Source of the DNA: Cystobacter fuscus
Lineage (GTDB): Bacteria > Myxococcota > Myxococcia > Myxococcales > Myxococcaceae
Direction of reading: 5' to 3'
Assembly (NCBI RefSeq): GCF_002305875.1
Contig: NZ_CP022098.1
Coordinates: forward strand, 7,254,001 to 7,318,000
DNA: 64,000 nucleotides
A model generated the notes under the pieces. That model worked only from the letters and a program-made list of their open reading frames with translations, did no database searches and was not told where the DNA came from. Below, piece by piece: positions 16,244-24,493 of this stretch; the stretch's first letter is position 1; every line of letters starts with the position of its first letter. A program made the translations under genes and the position numbers.

Positions 16244-18156
16244 CCCTTCCCCCCGTCCGACAGCGCCTCGAGCCAGGCCTCCAATTCCGCATCCGTCGAT
16301 TCGAGCGCCCTCACCCCGGTCCTTCCAGGCAATCCCCTGCCCTCCTCCCACAACTCCTGCTCGCGGCTCCTGGGATCGAGCACGGCCATGCTGCCGCGCA
16401 TCAGCGTGCGCCTGCCGAAGAGCTGGTAGAGCAGCATCCGGTGGCTCCAGTCCAACATGGACATCCCGGTGAGCAGGAGCGGACGCAGGCTCAGGGCGCT
16501 CTGGATGGGCTCGACGAGCTCGAAGGGCAGCAGGCTCGACAGGCCACGGACGCCCAGCAGGTAATCATCCTCGGTGATCAGGGGATGGCTGAAGAGGTGG
16601 GCCGGCAGGTAGCCAGAACAGAGCCGGAGCACCACCACGTCCCGCTCGGTATCCAGTTCGCTCGGGACCTTGCGCAGCCGCTCCCAGCGGACGCCGCCCG
16701 CCTCGCGCCGCATCATCACGGCGTGTCCGTCCGCGTTCGAGGAAGGCTGGAGGACATAGAGCGTGAGCCGAGGATGCTGCTCGGCGATGGCCTGCTCCAA
16801 CACGGGCAGGCGCAGCAGGGTGATGTGCACCCCGGTCCCGAGCCGCCGTGCCAACAGCCGCACCAGGGGAGGCATGAAGTCCGCCTGGCCGAATACTTCC
16901 TGGAACTCGTAGTCGAGCTCCTCCTCCCCGATGCGCAGCGCGAAGTGCTGCGCCAGGGTGCTCAGTGGCAGCTCATGTGGCACGGGGAGCGCCTTCTGGG
17001 TGAGCTCGCCCTGAAGCCGCTCGCGCAGACCTTGGAAGTCGGGCGCCTCCTCCTCCCAGCGATTTCCCAACAGCAGCGTGAAGGGTTGCTCCAGCAGCCG
17101 CCCCAGGGCGGGAGGCGGGGGAGACGCCTCCGTCCGTGCGGCCACGGGGGGTGGAGGCAAGACCTTGCGCGCCTTGAAATCGAACAGCACCGGATCGCGT
17201 CCGCGCAGGTACAGCACGGGGGAGAACGCCTCGGCGCTGCCCTCCAGCTCCGCCAGGACGCTGCGCCGGGCCTCGTTGAGGCTGAGCGCCACGTCCCCCT
17301 CCTCCCGGGCCGCACGCGTGAGCGCACGGTAGAACGCACGCGAGCAGCGAAGGGCCACGTCCGCCCTCACCGGCCAGAGGTAGGCGACGACGGCATCCGC
17401 CGCGGTGCGCGCCAACAGCTCCGCCGCGCTCGCCAGGGGGCCAGGGCTCGCTCCCTCACAGGCCTCCAGGACGATGAGCCGCAGGGGGCCCTGGCTCCAC
17501 GCGCCATGGAGCTGCTGCGCCAGCAACTCCACCGGCACCCAGCGCTCCGCGTCCTCCTCGTCCGCCAGCCGCAGGACGGGTCGGCCCTCGTGCACCCCCC
17601 CATGTCCGATGAAGTGGAGGATGTGGGGCTCGGGCTGGCGCCGCAGGCGTTCGAAGAGGGCGGCCTCGCGGGACCTCGGACCCGTGAGGGGCTCGAGCCA
17701 CTCGACCTCGCCCGAGGCGAGACTCTCGTGAAGCGTCCCCTGCAACCGGGAGAGGGCCTGCGGGTGCAGCGGCGCGATGGCGAGCAGCCGCACCGCGCCC
17801 CGCACCTCGCGCGGTTGCCAGGGCTCGGGCGAGCGCACGCCTCGCACCGGCAGGAGGCTCGCCGAGTTCCCCAGGAACTCGAAGTCCCTCCCGGGCTCAC
17901 AGAGGGCCTCCCAGGGGAAGCCTTGAAGGTCCGCATCCTGGAGCATGAGCCGCAGCAGGACGGGCCCTCCACCGGAGGCCTCGCGCAGCCGTGCGAGCAC
18001 CGCCTGGAGCTCTCCCTGGAGGAGGGCCCGGTGGAGCGCCTGGACCTGCCGTGCGAGCTCGGGCTCGAGCGGCATGCCTTTCTCGGCCGCCGTCTTCAGG
18101 CGCCCGGTGAGCGCATGCAACGCATCCACATCGAAGCCGGGGCCGAGCAGGTGCAC
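16240..18156 (-). CDS. CHAT-domain protease with C-terminal SIR2-like domain
   Basis: 638 residues from a GTG at 18156 (AGGAG nine bases upstream). Residues ~60-330 are a CHAT domain: LQGFPWEALCEPG, catalytic His185 in LHFIGHGGVHEG and Cys233 in IVLEACEGASPG, ending VLYLRGRDPVLF. After a Pro-rich linker, residues ~345-600 resemble SIR2_2-type domains: FTLLLGNRW in the nucleotide-binding position, then LITEDDYLLGVRG and RPLLLTGMSMLDWSHRMLL. SIR2 domains in defence systems degrade NAD, but here the glycine-rich motif is poor, so it may be non-catalytic. The stop overlaps the nSTAND start (ATGA), so the two are translated together. The same frame is open and protein-like upstream to ~18290, so the true N-terminus may be longer. 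Confidence 0.83.
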   Translation of the reverse strand: MHLLGPGFDVDALHALTGRLKTAAEKGMPLEPELARQVQALHRALLQGELQAVLARLREASGGGPVLLRLMLQDADLQGFPWEALCEPGRDFEFLGNSASLLPVRGVRSPEPWQPREVRGAVRLLAIAPLHPQALSRLQGTLHESLASGEVEWLEPLTGPRSREAALFERLRRQPEPHILHFIGHGGVHEGRPVLRLADEEDAERWVPVELLAQQLHGAWSQGPLRLIVLEACEGASPGPLASAAELLARTAADAVVAYLWPVRADVALRCSRAFYRALTRAAREEGDVALSLNEARRSVLAELEGSAEAFSPVLYLRGRDPVLFDFKARKVLPPPPVAARTEASPPPPALGRLLEQPFTLLLGNRWEEEAPDFQGLRERLQGELTQKALPVPHELPLSTLAQHFALRIGEEELDYEFQEVFGQADFMPPLVRLLARRLGTGVHITLLRLPVLEQAIAEQHPRLTLYVLQPSSNADGHAVMMRREAGGVRWERLRKVPSELDTERDVVVLRLCSGYLPAHLFSHPLITEDDYLLGVRGLSSLLPFELVEPIQSALSLRPLLLTGMSMLDWSHRMLLYQLFGRRTLMRGSMAVLDPRSREQELWEEGRGLPGRTGVRALESTDAELEAWLEALSDGGKG

Positions 18157-18457
18157 CCCGGGCTGCTCCTGGCGACAGCCCAGCCCTCGGGCCCTCAGCC
18201 CGGCACCACTCCGCTCGACGTCGATTTCCAGCCAGTTCCTGGCAGAAATGAAATCCTCCCGGGTGCGCTCCTTCAGGGAGAGAACACACGGGAAACCTGT
18301 GTCGCCCGCGACGCCGGCGGAACGGTGTCCAGGGACCTGCCTGGCCGAAGAGCAGCCGATGAATCGAGGCGTGGCCCGTGGCCAATCGGGACACGCCTCC
18401 CCACGGCGGAGCCGGAGAACGCCGGCACCCGCCGCGCCTGGACGGTGGGAGCGCCGC
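18157..18457 (-). other. Leader of the CHAT gene; frame open but no standard start codon
   Basis: In the CHAT frame, the codons from about 18290 down to 18156 read CVLSLKERTREDFISARNW then LEIDVERSGAGLRARGLG, which is charged, balanced and unlike a random GC shadow. There is no ATG/GTG/TTG in frame. An ATT at 18249 sits five bases after GGGAGG, and CTG codons are also present. Either a rare start is used, or the original start was lost. The promoter should lie here, between the peptidyl-prolyl isomerase stop and the CHAT start. Confidence 0.4.
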
Positions 18458-18973
18458 TCAGGCCTTGACGTCCGCCGCGACCTTCATGGAGACGATCTTG
18501 TCGGGATCCACGACAGGCTCGCCGCGCTTGATCTTGTCGACGTTCTCCATGCCCTCGATCACCTGGCCCCAGACGGTGTACTGACGGTCCAGGAAGGACG
18601 CGTCGTCGAAGACGATGAAGAACTGCGAGTTGGCGGAGTTGGGGTTCTGCGCGCGCGCCATCGAGCACGCACCGCGACCGTGATTGGCGCTGCTGAACTC
18701 CGCCTTCAGGTCCGGCTTGGAGGAGCCGCCCATGCCGGCGCGGCCCGGGTTGAAGTCGGGGCCGGTGGACTTGCCGAACTTGACGTCACCCGTCTGCGCC
18801 ATGAAGCCGGAGATCACGCGGTGGAAGACGACGCCGTCATAGGCGCCCTCGCGCGTCAGCTCCTTGATGCGGGCCACATGGTTCGGAGCGAGATCGGGGC
18901 GGAGCTCGATGACGACCTTTCCCTTGGTCGTCTCCAGGATGATGGTGTTTTCCGGATCCTTGATGTTCGCCAT
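18458..18973 (-). CDS. Cyclophilin-type peptidyl-prolyl cis-trans isomerase
   Basis: 171 residues from the ATG at 18973, preceded by GGAAGG. Longer frames lack a ribosome site. Cyclophilin motifs are present: the active-site Arg/Phe/Gln segment FHRVISGFMAQTGD, then ACSMARAQNPNSANSQFFI and FLDRQYTVWGQVIEGMENV. The enzyme catalyses isomerisation of X-Pro bonds in folding proteins. There is no signal peptide, so it is cytoplasmic, and the size is normal for bacterial single-domain cyclophilins. It lies divergent from the peroxiredoxin gene and upstream of the CHAT operon on the same strand, with a ~300-bp gap that suggests independent transcription. Confidence 0.95.
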   Translation of the reverse strand: MANIKDPENTIILETTKGKVVIELRPDLAPNHVARIKELTREGAYDGVVFHRVISGFMAQTGDVKFGKSTGPDFNPGRAGMGGSSKPDLKAEFSSANHGRGACSMARAQNPNSANSQFFIVFDDASFLDRQYTVWGQVIEGMENVDKIKRGEPVVDPDKIVSMKVAADVKA

Positions 18974-19344
18974 TTTTCCTTCCTTCTTTCGCGCGGTGGT
19001 CATCGGACGCGGTGCGCACGCGGATCGTGGGCGCCGAGTCGGCGACCGTCGCACTTTGTCGATCGCCCTCGGGTTTGTCGACCCGTTCCATTCCGTTCGA
19101 CGCGAGGTGTCAGGAGGAGTACCTCGCCGTGCCCCGTGAGGAGCCCCGCGTGCCGCACGTGGTCGCGCGCCCCTGCCCTCCAGGTAGCATCCGCCCTCCT
19201 ACCCGGGAGGCTTCGGCTTGTAGTGGACTGTAGCGGAGCTTCACCGTGAGACTCCGGGCGCGCCTGGAGCGGGAAGACTGACACGGTTGTGAAATCCTCG
19301 GGGACGGCCCACGATGTGGACCGTTTTTTCTCTTGGAGCTACCG
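18974..19344. other. Divergent intergenic region between isomerase and peroxiredoxin genes
   Basis: About 370 bp with no supported gene. A weak sigma-70-like pair for the peroxiredoxin gene may be TTGTGA (near 19286) and CACGAT 17 bases on, followed by a T-rich stretch and GGAG. The assignment is tentative. Confidence 0.35.
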
Positions 19345-19851
19345 ATGATCAAGATTGGTGACGCACTGCCCGCGGTGACACTGCAGGAGTACTCGGAGGT
19401 GGAGGGCAATGGTTGCAGCATCGGCCCGAACCCGGTGAACGTGACGCAGGCCGCGGCGGGCAAGACCATCGCGGTGTTCGCCTTGCCGGGTGCCTTCACG
19501 CCCACCTGCTCGGCCAAGCATGTGCCCGGCTTCCTCCAGAAGGCGCAGGACTTCAAGCAGGCCGGTGTCGACGAGATCTGGTGCGTGAGCGTCAACGACG
19601 CCTTCGTCATGGGCGCCTGGGCGCGCGACCAGAAGACCGATGGGAAGATTCGCATGCTGGCCGATGGCAGCGCGGAGTTCGCCAAGGCCATGGGGCTGAG
19701 CCTGGACCTCTCCGCCCGGGGCATGGGCGTGCGCAGCCGCCGCTACTCGCTCCTGGCGAAGGACGGCAAGGTGGTCAGCCTCAATGTCGAGGCACCCGGC
19801 GAATACAAAGTGAGCGATGCCGACACCCTGCTGACGCAGCTCGGGGCCTGA
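19345..19851 (+). CDS. Peroxiredoxin (Prx5/redoxin type)
   Basis: 168 residues from ATG 19345 with GGAG six bases upstream. The Prx5 active-site motif PGAFTPTCSAKHVPG gives the peroxidatic Cys55 with the conserved Thr and Pro. The segment CVSVNDAFVMGAWARD and the later RSRRYSLLAKDGKV are characteristic of the subfamily, which reduces H2O2 and alkyl hydroperoxides using glutathione/glutaredoxin or thioredoxin. Other cysteines (Cys24 and the Cys of IWCVSV) are present, but whether one acts as the resolving residue is not clear. Cytoplasmic, single gene, followed by a hairpin terminator. Confidence 0.94.
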   Translation: MIKIGDALPAVTLQEYSEVEGNGCSIGPNPVNVTQAAAGKTIAVFALPGAFTPTCSAKHVPGFLQKAQDFKQAGVDEIWCVSVNDAFVMGAWARDQKTDGKIRMLADGSAEFAKAMGLSLDLSARGMGVRSRRYSLLAKDGKVVSLNVEAPGEYKVSDADTLLTQLGA

Positions 19852-19880
19852 CACGGCCCGCGGGTCACGCGCGCCTGGAA

Positions 19881-19913
19881 GGGAAGACAGGGCCGCCCTC
19901 CCCCTGTCTCCCC
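19881..19913. terminator. Stem-loop between convergent genes
   Basis: AGACAGGG (19885-19892) pairs perfectly with CCCTGTCT (19902-19909) around a 9-nt loop, and three more G-C pairs form outside one mismatch. There is no U tract, but it lies between convergent genes and may terminate both. Confidence 0.55.
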
Positions 19914-19998
19914 GCTCCGCCGCGAGCTGTCCCTCAGCGGAAGCCTCGGCCCCGATGAGGGACATGCGACCACGCCCTGGGCGCCCTCGTGCACCACC

Positions 19999-21714
19999 TC
20001 ACGGCAGCAGTTGGATGTCGTCGAGGAAGAGCGTGCCCTGATCCTTGCCGGATTGATCCTGGAAGTAGATCTCCTGGAGCAGCCGGCTGCTCGCGCCCAG
20101 GGAACCGAGCGGGATGAGGACCTGCTCCCAGACGCCCGGTTTGATGGCGTGGCCCAACGCCACGTCGAGGCGCATGCTCCCCAATTCGGTCGAGCCATCC
20201 TCCTTGAGCAGCACCCGCACGACCTGTCCGCCCGTGGTGCCCCCATGCACCCAGAACGACAGGGTCTTGTAGAGGCTCAGGTCCACCCGCGTGGTGGTGT
20301 TGAAGAGGAGGGCCTTCCAGGAATCCGGCTCGAAGGAGATGGCCGACGCGCCCGAGTGGACGAGCTGGGTCGCGGCCAGGTTGCGCGTGGCCCAGCTCCG
20401 GTCCTTGAACGTGGTGTGGAGGCTGTCCGCGTAGAGGGTGAAGGCGGACGTCGTCGGCGGCTCCGTGGGAGGAGTCGTGGGCGGCGGCGTGCTGGAGCGC
20501 AGCAGCCGGATGTCGTCGAAGTACACCGTGCTCTGGTTGGTGCCCGTGTCGTCCTGGAGGTAGAGGTCTCGCACGGTGCCCGTGGAGGACAGGCCGATGG
20601 AACCCAACGGGACGATGACCTGCTGCCAGGTACCCGCCTGGATGGCGTGGCCCAGCACCGTATCCAGCCGCACCGAGCCGAGCTTCTGCGAGCCATCGTA
20701 GGCCAGCAGCCGCACGCCCTGCCCTCCCACGGTGCCACCATGCACCCACAGCTCGAGGGACGTGTACTGGGACGCGGGGAGCCCCGAGGTGTGGTGGAGA
20801 TAGACGGCGTTCCACTTGTTGAGCTCGGCGGAGAGGGACGCCAGGCCCGTGCGCACCACGGTGCGGTCGTCGAGGTTGTGCGGGGTGTAGCTCCAGTCCA
20901 CGAAGCCATCGCCCAGGGCATCGGCATAGACAGACGTGTCGCCCGAGGCGTCGCCCGTCGACCCATCCATGCGCGCCCGACCCTCGGAGACGGTGACGAT
21001 GTCCACGTTCCTCGCCTTGACGGCATCGAGGATGGCCGCGAAGTCGGCGGCGCCATACTCCGTGGACGTGCTCGCCGTGCCGGTCACGATCTGGTGGAAG
21101 GTGAGGATGAGCCAGCTGCCGTCAGCGGCGGCGGCGTCGATCCACGAGCGCACCGTGTCCAGCGTGACGCCCGCGTGCACGTCATAAGAGCGCAATTGCA
21201 GGATGTTCGAGTCCTTGAAGTTCTGGCCTCCACTCACCGTGCGGTGGCTGTCGTAGGACTTCGAGATCGTGCTCAGCACGCTCGGGTTGTAGGCGCCGTA
21301 GGGCGAGGCGAACGAGGGCACCGCGAGCAGTCCGAACTGCGACTTCAACCAGGCCTGCGAGTCGTGCAGCTCGATCTCCAGGGCGTTGGCGGTCAGGGTG
21401 GTGAGATCCGGGTGGGTGATCGTGTGGGAGCCGATCTCATGGCCCTCGGTGATGAGCGTCTGCACCTGCGGCACGGTCACGTATCCCGAGAACCCGCCGC
21501 GGATGTTCTGGGTGATGAGGAAGTAGGTGGCGGAAATGCCGCGGGCATTGAGGGCCGGGCGCGCCGTCGTGTACTGCGAGCTCAGGCCGTCATCCAGCGT
21601 GATGCTCACCATGCCTCGTTGAAACGGCGTCGAGCCCCACGCCGGGCCCATGCTCACCAGCAGGGCCATCACGAGCCCCCGCAGCACTCCTCGCACGACA
21701 AGTCGTCCACTCAT
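19999..21714 (-). CDS. Secreted polysaccharide deacetylase with two carbohydrate-binding-like domains
   Basis: 571 residues. A signal peptide (RGLVMALLVSMGPAWG) is followed by a NodB-type CE4 domain at ~30-250. Its metal and catalytic motifs are SITLDDGLS (Asp-Asp), GSHTITHPDL (His-x3-His), SFASPYGAYN and LILTFHQIV. Family members remove acetyl groups from chitin, peptidoglycan or xylan. Two tandem ~140-residue beta-sandwich domains follow, each YAD-L-FVDWSY/DRSW...ELWVHGGT...VYFDDIRLL, joined by a Pro/Thr linker (STPPPTTPPTEPPTT). They look like galactose-binding or family-CBM modules and are close paralogues of each other. Likely a predatory or saprophytic wall-degrading enzyme. It ends 147 bp from the convergent peroxiredoxin stop. 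Confidence 0.9.
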   Translation of the reverse strand: MSGRLVVRGVLRGLVMALLVSMGPAWGSTPFQRGMVSITLDDGLSSQYTTARPALNARGISATYFLITQNIRGGFSGYVTVPQVQTLITEGHEIGSHTITHPDLTTLTANALEIELHDSQAWLKSQFGLLAVPSFASPYGAYNPSVLSTISKSYDSHRTVSGGQNFKDSNILQLRSYDVHAGVTLDTVRSWIDAAAADGSWLILTFHQIVTGTASTSTEYGAADFAAILDAVKARNVDIVTVSEGRARMDGSTGDASGDTSVYADALGDGFVDWSYTPHNLDDRTVVRTGLASLSAELNKWNAVYLHHTSGLPASQYTSLELWVHGGTVGGQGVRLLAYDGSQKLGSVRLDTVLGHAIQAGTWQQVIVPLGSIGLSSTGTVRDLYLQDDTGTNQSTVYFDDIRLLRSSTPPPTTPPTEPPTTSAFTLYADSLHTTFKDRSWATRNLAATQLVHSGASAISFEPDSWKALLFNTTTRVDLSLYKTLSFWVHGGTTGGQVVRVLLKEDGSTELGSMRLDVALGHAIKPGVWEQVLIPLGSLGASSRLLQEIYFQDQSGKDQGTLFLDDIQLLP

Positions 21715-21887
21715 GTGTCTTCCTCACGATGAAATCCCCCCTTGAACTGGTCCCCTGCAACAAGATGCATCCCTCCATCCTCGCGGGTTCCCGCTGGCGG
21801 GTTGGAGAGACATCGCCACGGAGCGGCTCACCCGACGTCGGTCCTCTCCGGATATTTACTCCGGCCCGGCGTCGGTGGTCCTCTCCG

Positions 21888-22649
21888 TCACTTCCTCCGC
21901 ACGTCCTGGTGCGCGGGCTGGATCGCATAGGCCCCCGTGCGCGAGTCCACCGTCACCCGAGGGGGGCGGCGGGTCTGCTCGAAGAGGCGCCACCCCGGCT
22001 CCAGCCCGCGCCAGAAGGCGCGCAGCTCGGGGGTGGCCCCGGGTTGCGACTCCAGGGCCTTGAGGCCCTCGGCGTCCAGCCGGCGGGGGAAGATGTGGAG
22101 GGGCACATCCCGCTTCATGCGCGCGCGCGCCTCCAGCACCATCAGGTACAGCTCCTCGATGGGGCCATCCTCGATGGCGATACAACCGATGCTCACGCAG
22201 TTGCCATGCACGTAGATGGCCCCGCCCAGCGGCCGCTGCCCCAGCCGCCGGTCCGACTCGTTGGGGTAGCTCACCCGCATGGACAGGTGGAAGTTGCTGT
22301 AGGGGTTGAACTGGTCGAGCGTGTAGAAGCCCTCGGGCACCTGCAGGTCTCCCTCACGCCGCTTGGGCCCCACCACCCCCGAGGCCGCGCAGACGGGGTA
22401 CGTCTTCACCCGGCGCAGGGGCTGGCCCCGGGCACCTCCCCACACCTCCAATTGGCGCTCGTGCTTGAAGGCGCGCACGAATAGCTCCTCGGGAGGCCAG
22501 GCCACCCCCGCGTCGCGGAAGGCCTTGACCACCACGGCCGTCTTGTCGCGCCGCGCTCGATCCACCCGGTCCGCCGCCCCCGCGGGCAAGGCCCCCAGCA
22601 CCAACAATCCCCACAGCCACAGTCGTCTCATCCACAGTCGTCTCATCAT
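21888..22649 (-). CDS. L,D-transpeptidase (YafK/YkuD-like), exported
   Basis: 253 residues from a double ATG at 22649/22646. The signal peptide begins MMRRLWMRRLWLWGLLVLG, where a 15-bp unit is duplicated. The catalytic motif GGAIYVHGNCVSIGCIAIED has the His-Gly...Ser-x-Gly-Cys arrangement of YkuD-fold L,D-transpeptidases. These cross-link or modify peptidoglycan, or attach lipoproteins to it, through an acyl-enzyme on the Cys. The substrate-side segment TYPVCAASGVVGPKRREGD then QVPEGFYTLDQFNP fits the YafK branch. It is periplasmic and lies 173 bp downstream of the deacetylase start on the same strand. Between them lies a direct repeat of CGTCGG...TCCTCTCCG with no gene. Confidence 0.9.
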   Translation of the reverse strand: MMRRLWMRRLWLWGLLVLGALPAGAADRVDRARRDKTAVVVKAFRDAGVAWPPEELFVRAFKHERQLEVWGGARGQPLRRVKTYPVCAASGVVGPKRREGDLQVPEGFYTLDQFNPYSNFHLSMRVSYPNESDRRLGQRPLGGAIYVHGNCVSIGCIAIEDGPIEELYLMVLEARARMKRDVPLHIFPRRLDAEGLKALESQPGATPELRAFWRGLEPGWRLFEQTRRPPRVTVDSRTGAYAIQPAHQDVRRK

Positions 22650-22871
22650 GGCCGCGTGGACACCCGGGGTCGCCCATCCGTTCCGCCGAGGCCCATTCCT
22701 CGAGTCTCCAACACGCGGGCCGGGGCCCCCGTGGACGTCGGTCGCTCTGGGTTCAACGCATGGAGTCAAGATGACCGGATGAGGGCGAGGCGCTGGGCGT
22801 AAGAAACGACGTCCTGCTCCGGTTTGACGGTGGGCGGCGGTCCCGGCATCCTCGCGCGCGAGGTGCCGCCG

Positions 22872-23591
22872 ATGTTCGAGTACAGTCCAGCCTGGCCACA
22901 CGGAGCGCTCGAGGCTGTGTTCCCCGAGGTGTTCGTCGTCGTCGGGACCAACAAGACGTCCCATGCTGGCGTCGACTTGCAGACCAGCCGGACGATGACC
23001 GTGGTCCGCGAGGCCGGCGCGCTGACGCTGCTCAACACGGTCCGCCTCGACGACGACGGACTGCGCGCGCTCGAGGGCCTCGGCGAGGTCCGCCACGTCG
23101 TCCGACTGGGAGCGTTCCACGGCCGCGACGACCCGTTCTACTGCGACCGCTACGGCGCGACGCTGTGGGCTCTGCCAGCGACGACCCACGCCGACGGCCG
23201 CGCGACCGGATGCCCTCTGGCCGAGGGCGGCCCGCTCCCGTTCACGAACGGCTCGGCGTTCGTGTTCGCGTCGGCGCGCTTCCCCGAGGCCGCGGTCCTG
23301 CTCGCCCGCGAGGGCGGCATCTTGATCACCTGCGACGCGATCCAGAACTGGACGCACGTCGACCGCTTCTTCTCGCCGGAGTGCGGGGCGATGTTCGCCG
23401 CGCAAGGGCTGATCCGCCCCGCGAACCTCCCATCGACGTGGATCGGCGCCTGCCAGCCGCGCGCGGACGACTTCCGCCGCCTGCTCACGCTGCCGTTCCG
23501 CCACCTGATCAGCGCCCACGGCGAACCGCTGCGCGACGAGGCCCACGCCCGCATCGCCGCGAGCGTCGCCACGGCGTTCCCGGGTGGATGA
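22872..23591 (+). CDS. Hypothetical protein, possibly metallo-beta-lactamase-fold-like without the metal motif
   Basis: 239 residues from ATG 22872 (GAGG eight bases upstream). The sequence MFEYSPAWPHGALEAVFPEV, then FVVVGTNKTSHAGVDLQTSR and LTLLNTVRLDDDGLRALEGL has the strand order seen at the start of metallo-beta-lactamase-fold hydrolases. The HxHxDH motif is missing; the nearest is AFHGRDDPF. The end, HLISAHGEPLRDEAHARIAA, resembles the last metal-His region (GHG) of the fold. I infer a diverged member of unknown activity. Cytoplasmic. It is transcribed away from the L,D-transpeptidase gene, and the 220 bp between them holds no other feature I can support. Confidence 0.7.
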   Translation: MFEYSPAWPHGALEAVFPEVFVVVGTNKTSHAGVDLQTSRTMTVVREAGALTLLNTVRLDDDGLRALEGLGEVRHVVRLGAFHGRDDPFYCDRYGATLWALPATTHADGRATGCPLAEGGPLPFTNGSAFVFASARFPEAAVLLAREGGILITCDAIQNWTHVDRFFSPECGAMFAAQGLIRPANLPSTWIGACQPRADDFRRLLTLPFRHLISAHGEPLRDEAHARIAASVATAFPGG

Positions 23592-23647
23592 AGGAGGCCT
23601 TGCTCAGGAGCGGGCGCAACGAGTCCGTTGCCCGCTGGGGCCCAGCG

Positions 23648-24427
23648 CTATTCGGTGTAGACCGCGACGGTCGCACTGCACGCCGTGTTGCCGGCGCAGC
23701 CCACCCGGATCTGGTAGTACCCGGCGGAGGGAACGGAGTAGACGAGCTCGGCCGCGCTCGCGCAGGGCTCTCCCGCGTTGTCGTTGTTCGCGACCTCGGT
23801 CGTGTAACCGCCGTTGCTCTGCTGGAAGAGCCGCAGGAGGGTGTCCCCACTGGCGCTGGCACCGAGGGCCGTGGCGCCGCAGGTGCTGACGCGGACGACA
23901 TCTCCTCCGTTGAAATAGTACTGCTTGTTGAAGGTGTTGACGGTCGCGTCGCGGGTGTTGCGCAAGCTGGGAGCGGCGAAGGTCGCCTTGCGGCGCGAGA
24001 GCGCGATCGTTCCCGAGCAGGCGCCGACATCGAAGCATCCCGCCCGGAGCGTGTAGATCCCCGCGGCCGGGGCCGTATAGACGATTCTGGAGCCCATGGA
24101 GTCCAGTCCACAGGCTTCGGAGTCATCGTTGGCGGCCACCTGGACCGATGAACCGTAGAGGCGAAGGTAGGTATCGCCCGTGAACGCGCTGTCGGTCAAC
24201 CCGCAGGTCCCCAGCATGATCGTCTCCCCCTTGACCAGGGAGATCTCACTGCTCGCCGAGTTGTGGGGATCCTGCGCGCTGTTGGTATTGAAGGCGCTGT
24301 AATCGAAGAACGCCAGGCTGCTCTTCACGGTCCCTGGCCCCGGGTCTTCCTCCTGGGATGGCGCCACGGCCCCCCCACAACCCGTGGTCAGCAGAAACAC
24401 TTCAAGGATGAACAGGCGGCGCATCAT
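23648..24427 (-). CDS. Lipoprotein with two beta-sandwich (PPC-like) repeats
   Basis: 259 residues from an ATG-ATG pair at 24427/24424, with GAGGGA upstream. The signal MMRRLFILEVFLLTTGCGG has lipobox LTTGC. The mature protein holds two similar ~100-residue domains. Each contains a GDTYLRLYGSS / GDTLLRLFQQS strand, an AxNDDSEAC / VANNDNAGEPC turn, and AAGIYTLRAGCFDVGACSG / SAGYYQIRVGCAGNTACSA with conserved cysteines. This is the PPC/bacterial beta-sandwich pattern seen in the four-domain lipoprotein at 5739-7241. Surface-exposed and probably binding. No catalytic residues were recognised. Confidence 0.8.
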   Translation of the reverse strand: MMRRLFILEVFLLTTGCGGAVAPSQEEDPGPGTVKSSLAFFDYSAFNTNSAQDPHNSASSEISLVKGETIMLGTCGLTDSAFTGDTYLRLYGSSVQVAANDDSEACGLDSMGSRIVYTAPAAGIYTLRAGCFDVGACSGTIALSRRKATFAAPSLRNTRDATVNTFNKQYYFNGGDVVRVSTCGATALGASASGDTLLRLFQQSNGGYTTEVANNDNAGEPCASAAELVYSVPSAGYYQIRVGCAGNTACSATVAVYTE

Positions 24428-24493
24428 GACAGTCCCTCGGTGATGGAGAGCCTTCCGGCCCTTCGTTATCAGCACCCGTGCGAAGCCAGGGGA

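Noticed and set aside
15799-18468. Very long plus-strand open frame opposite the CHAT gene and the end of the nSTAND gene
   Set aside because: Composition is Arg/Pro/His/Gln-rich shadow coding. The minus strand carries intact CHAT and P-loop motifs.
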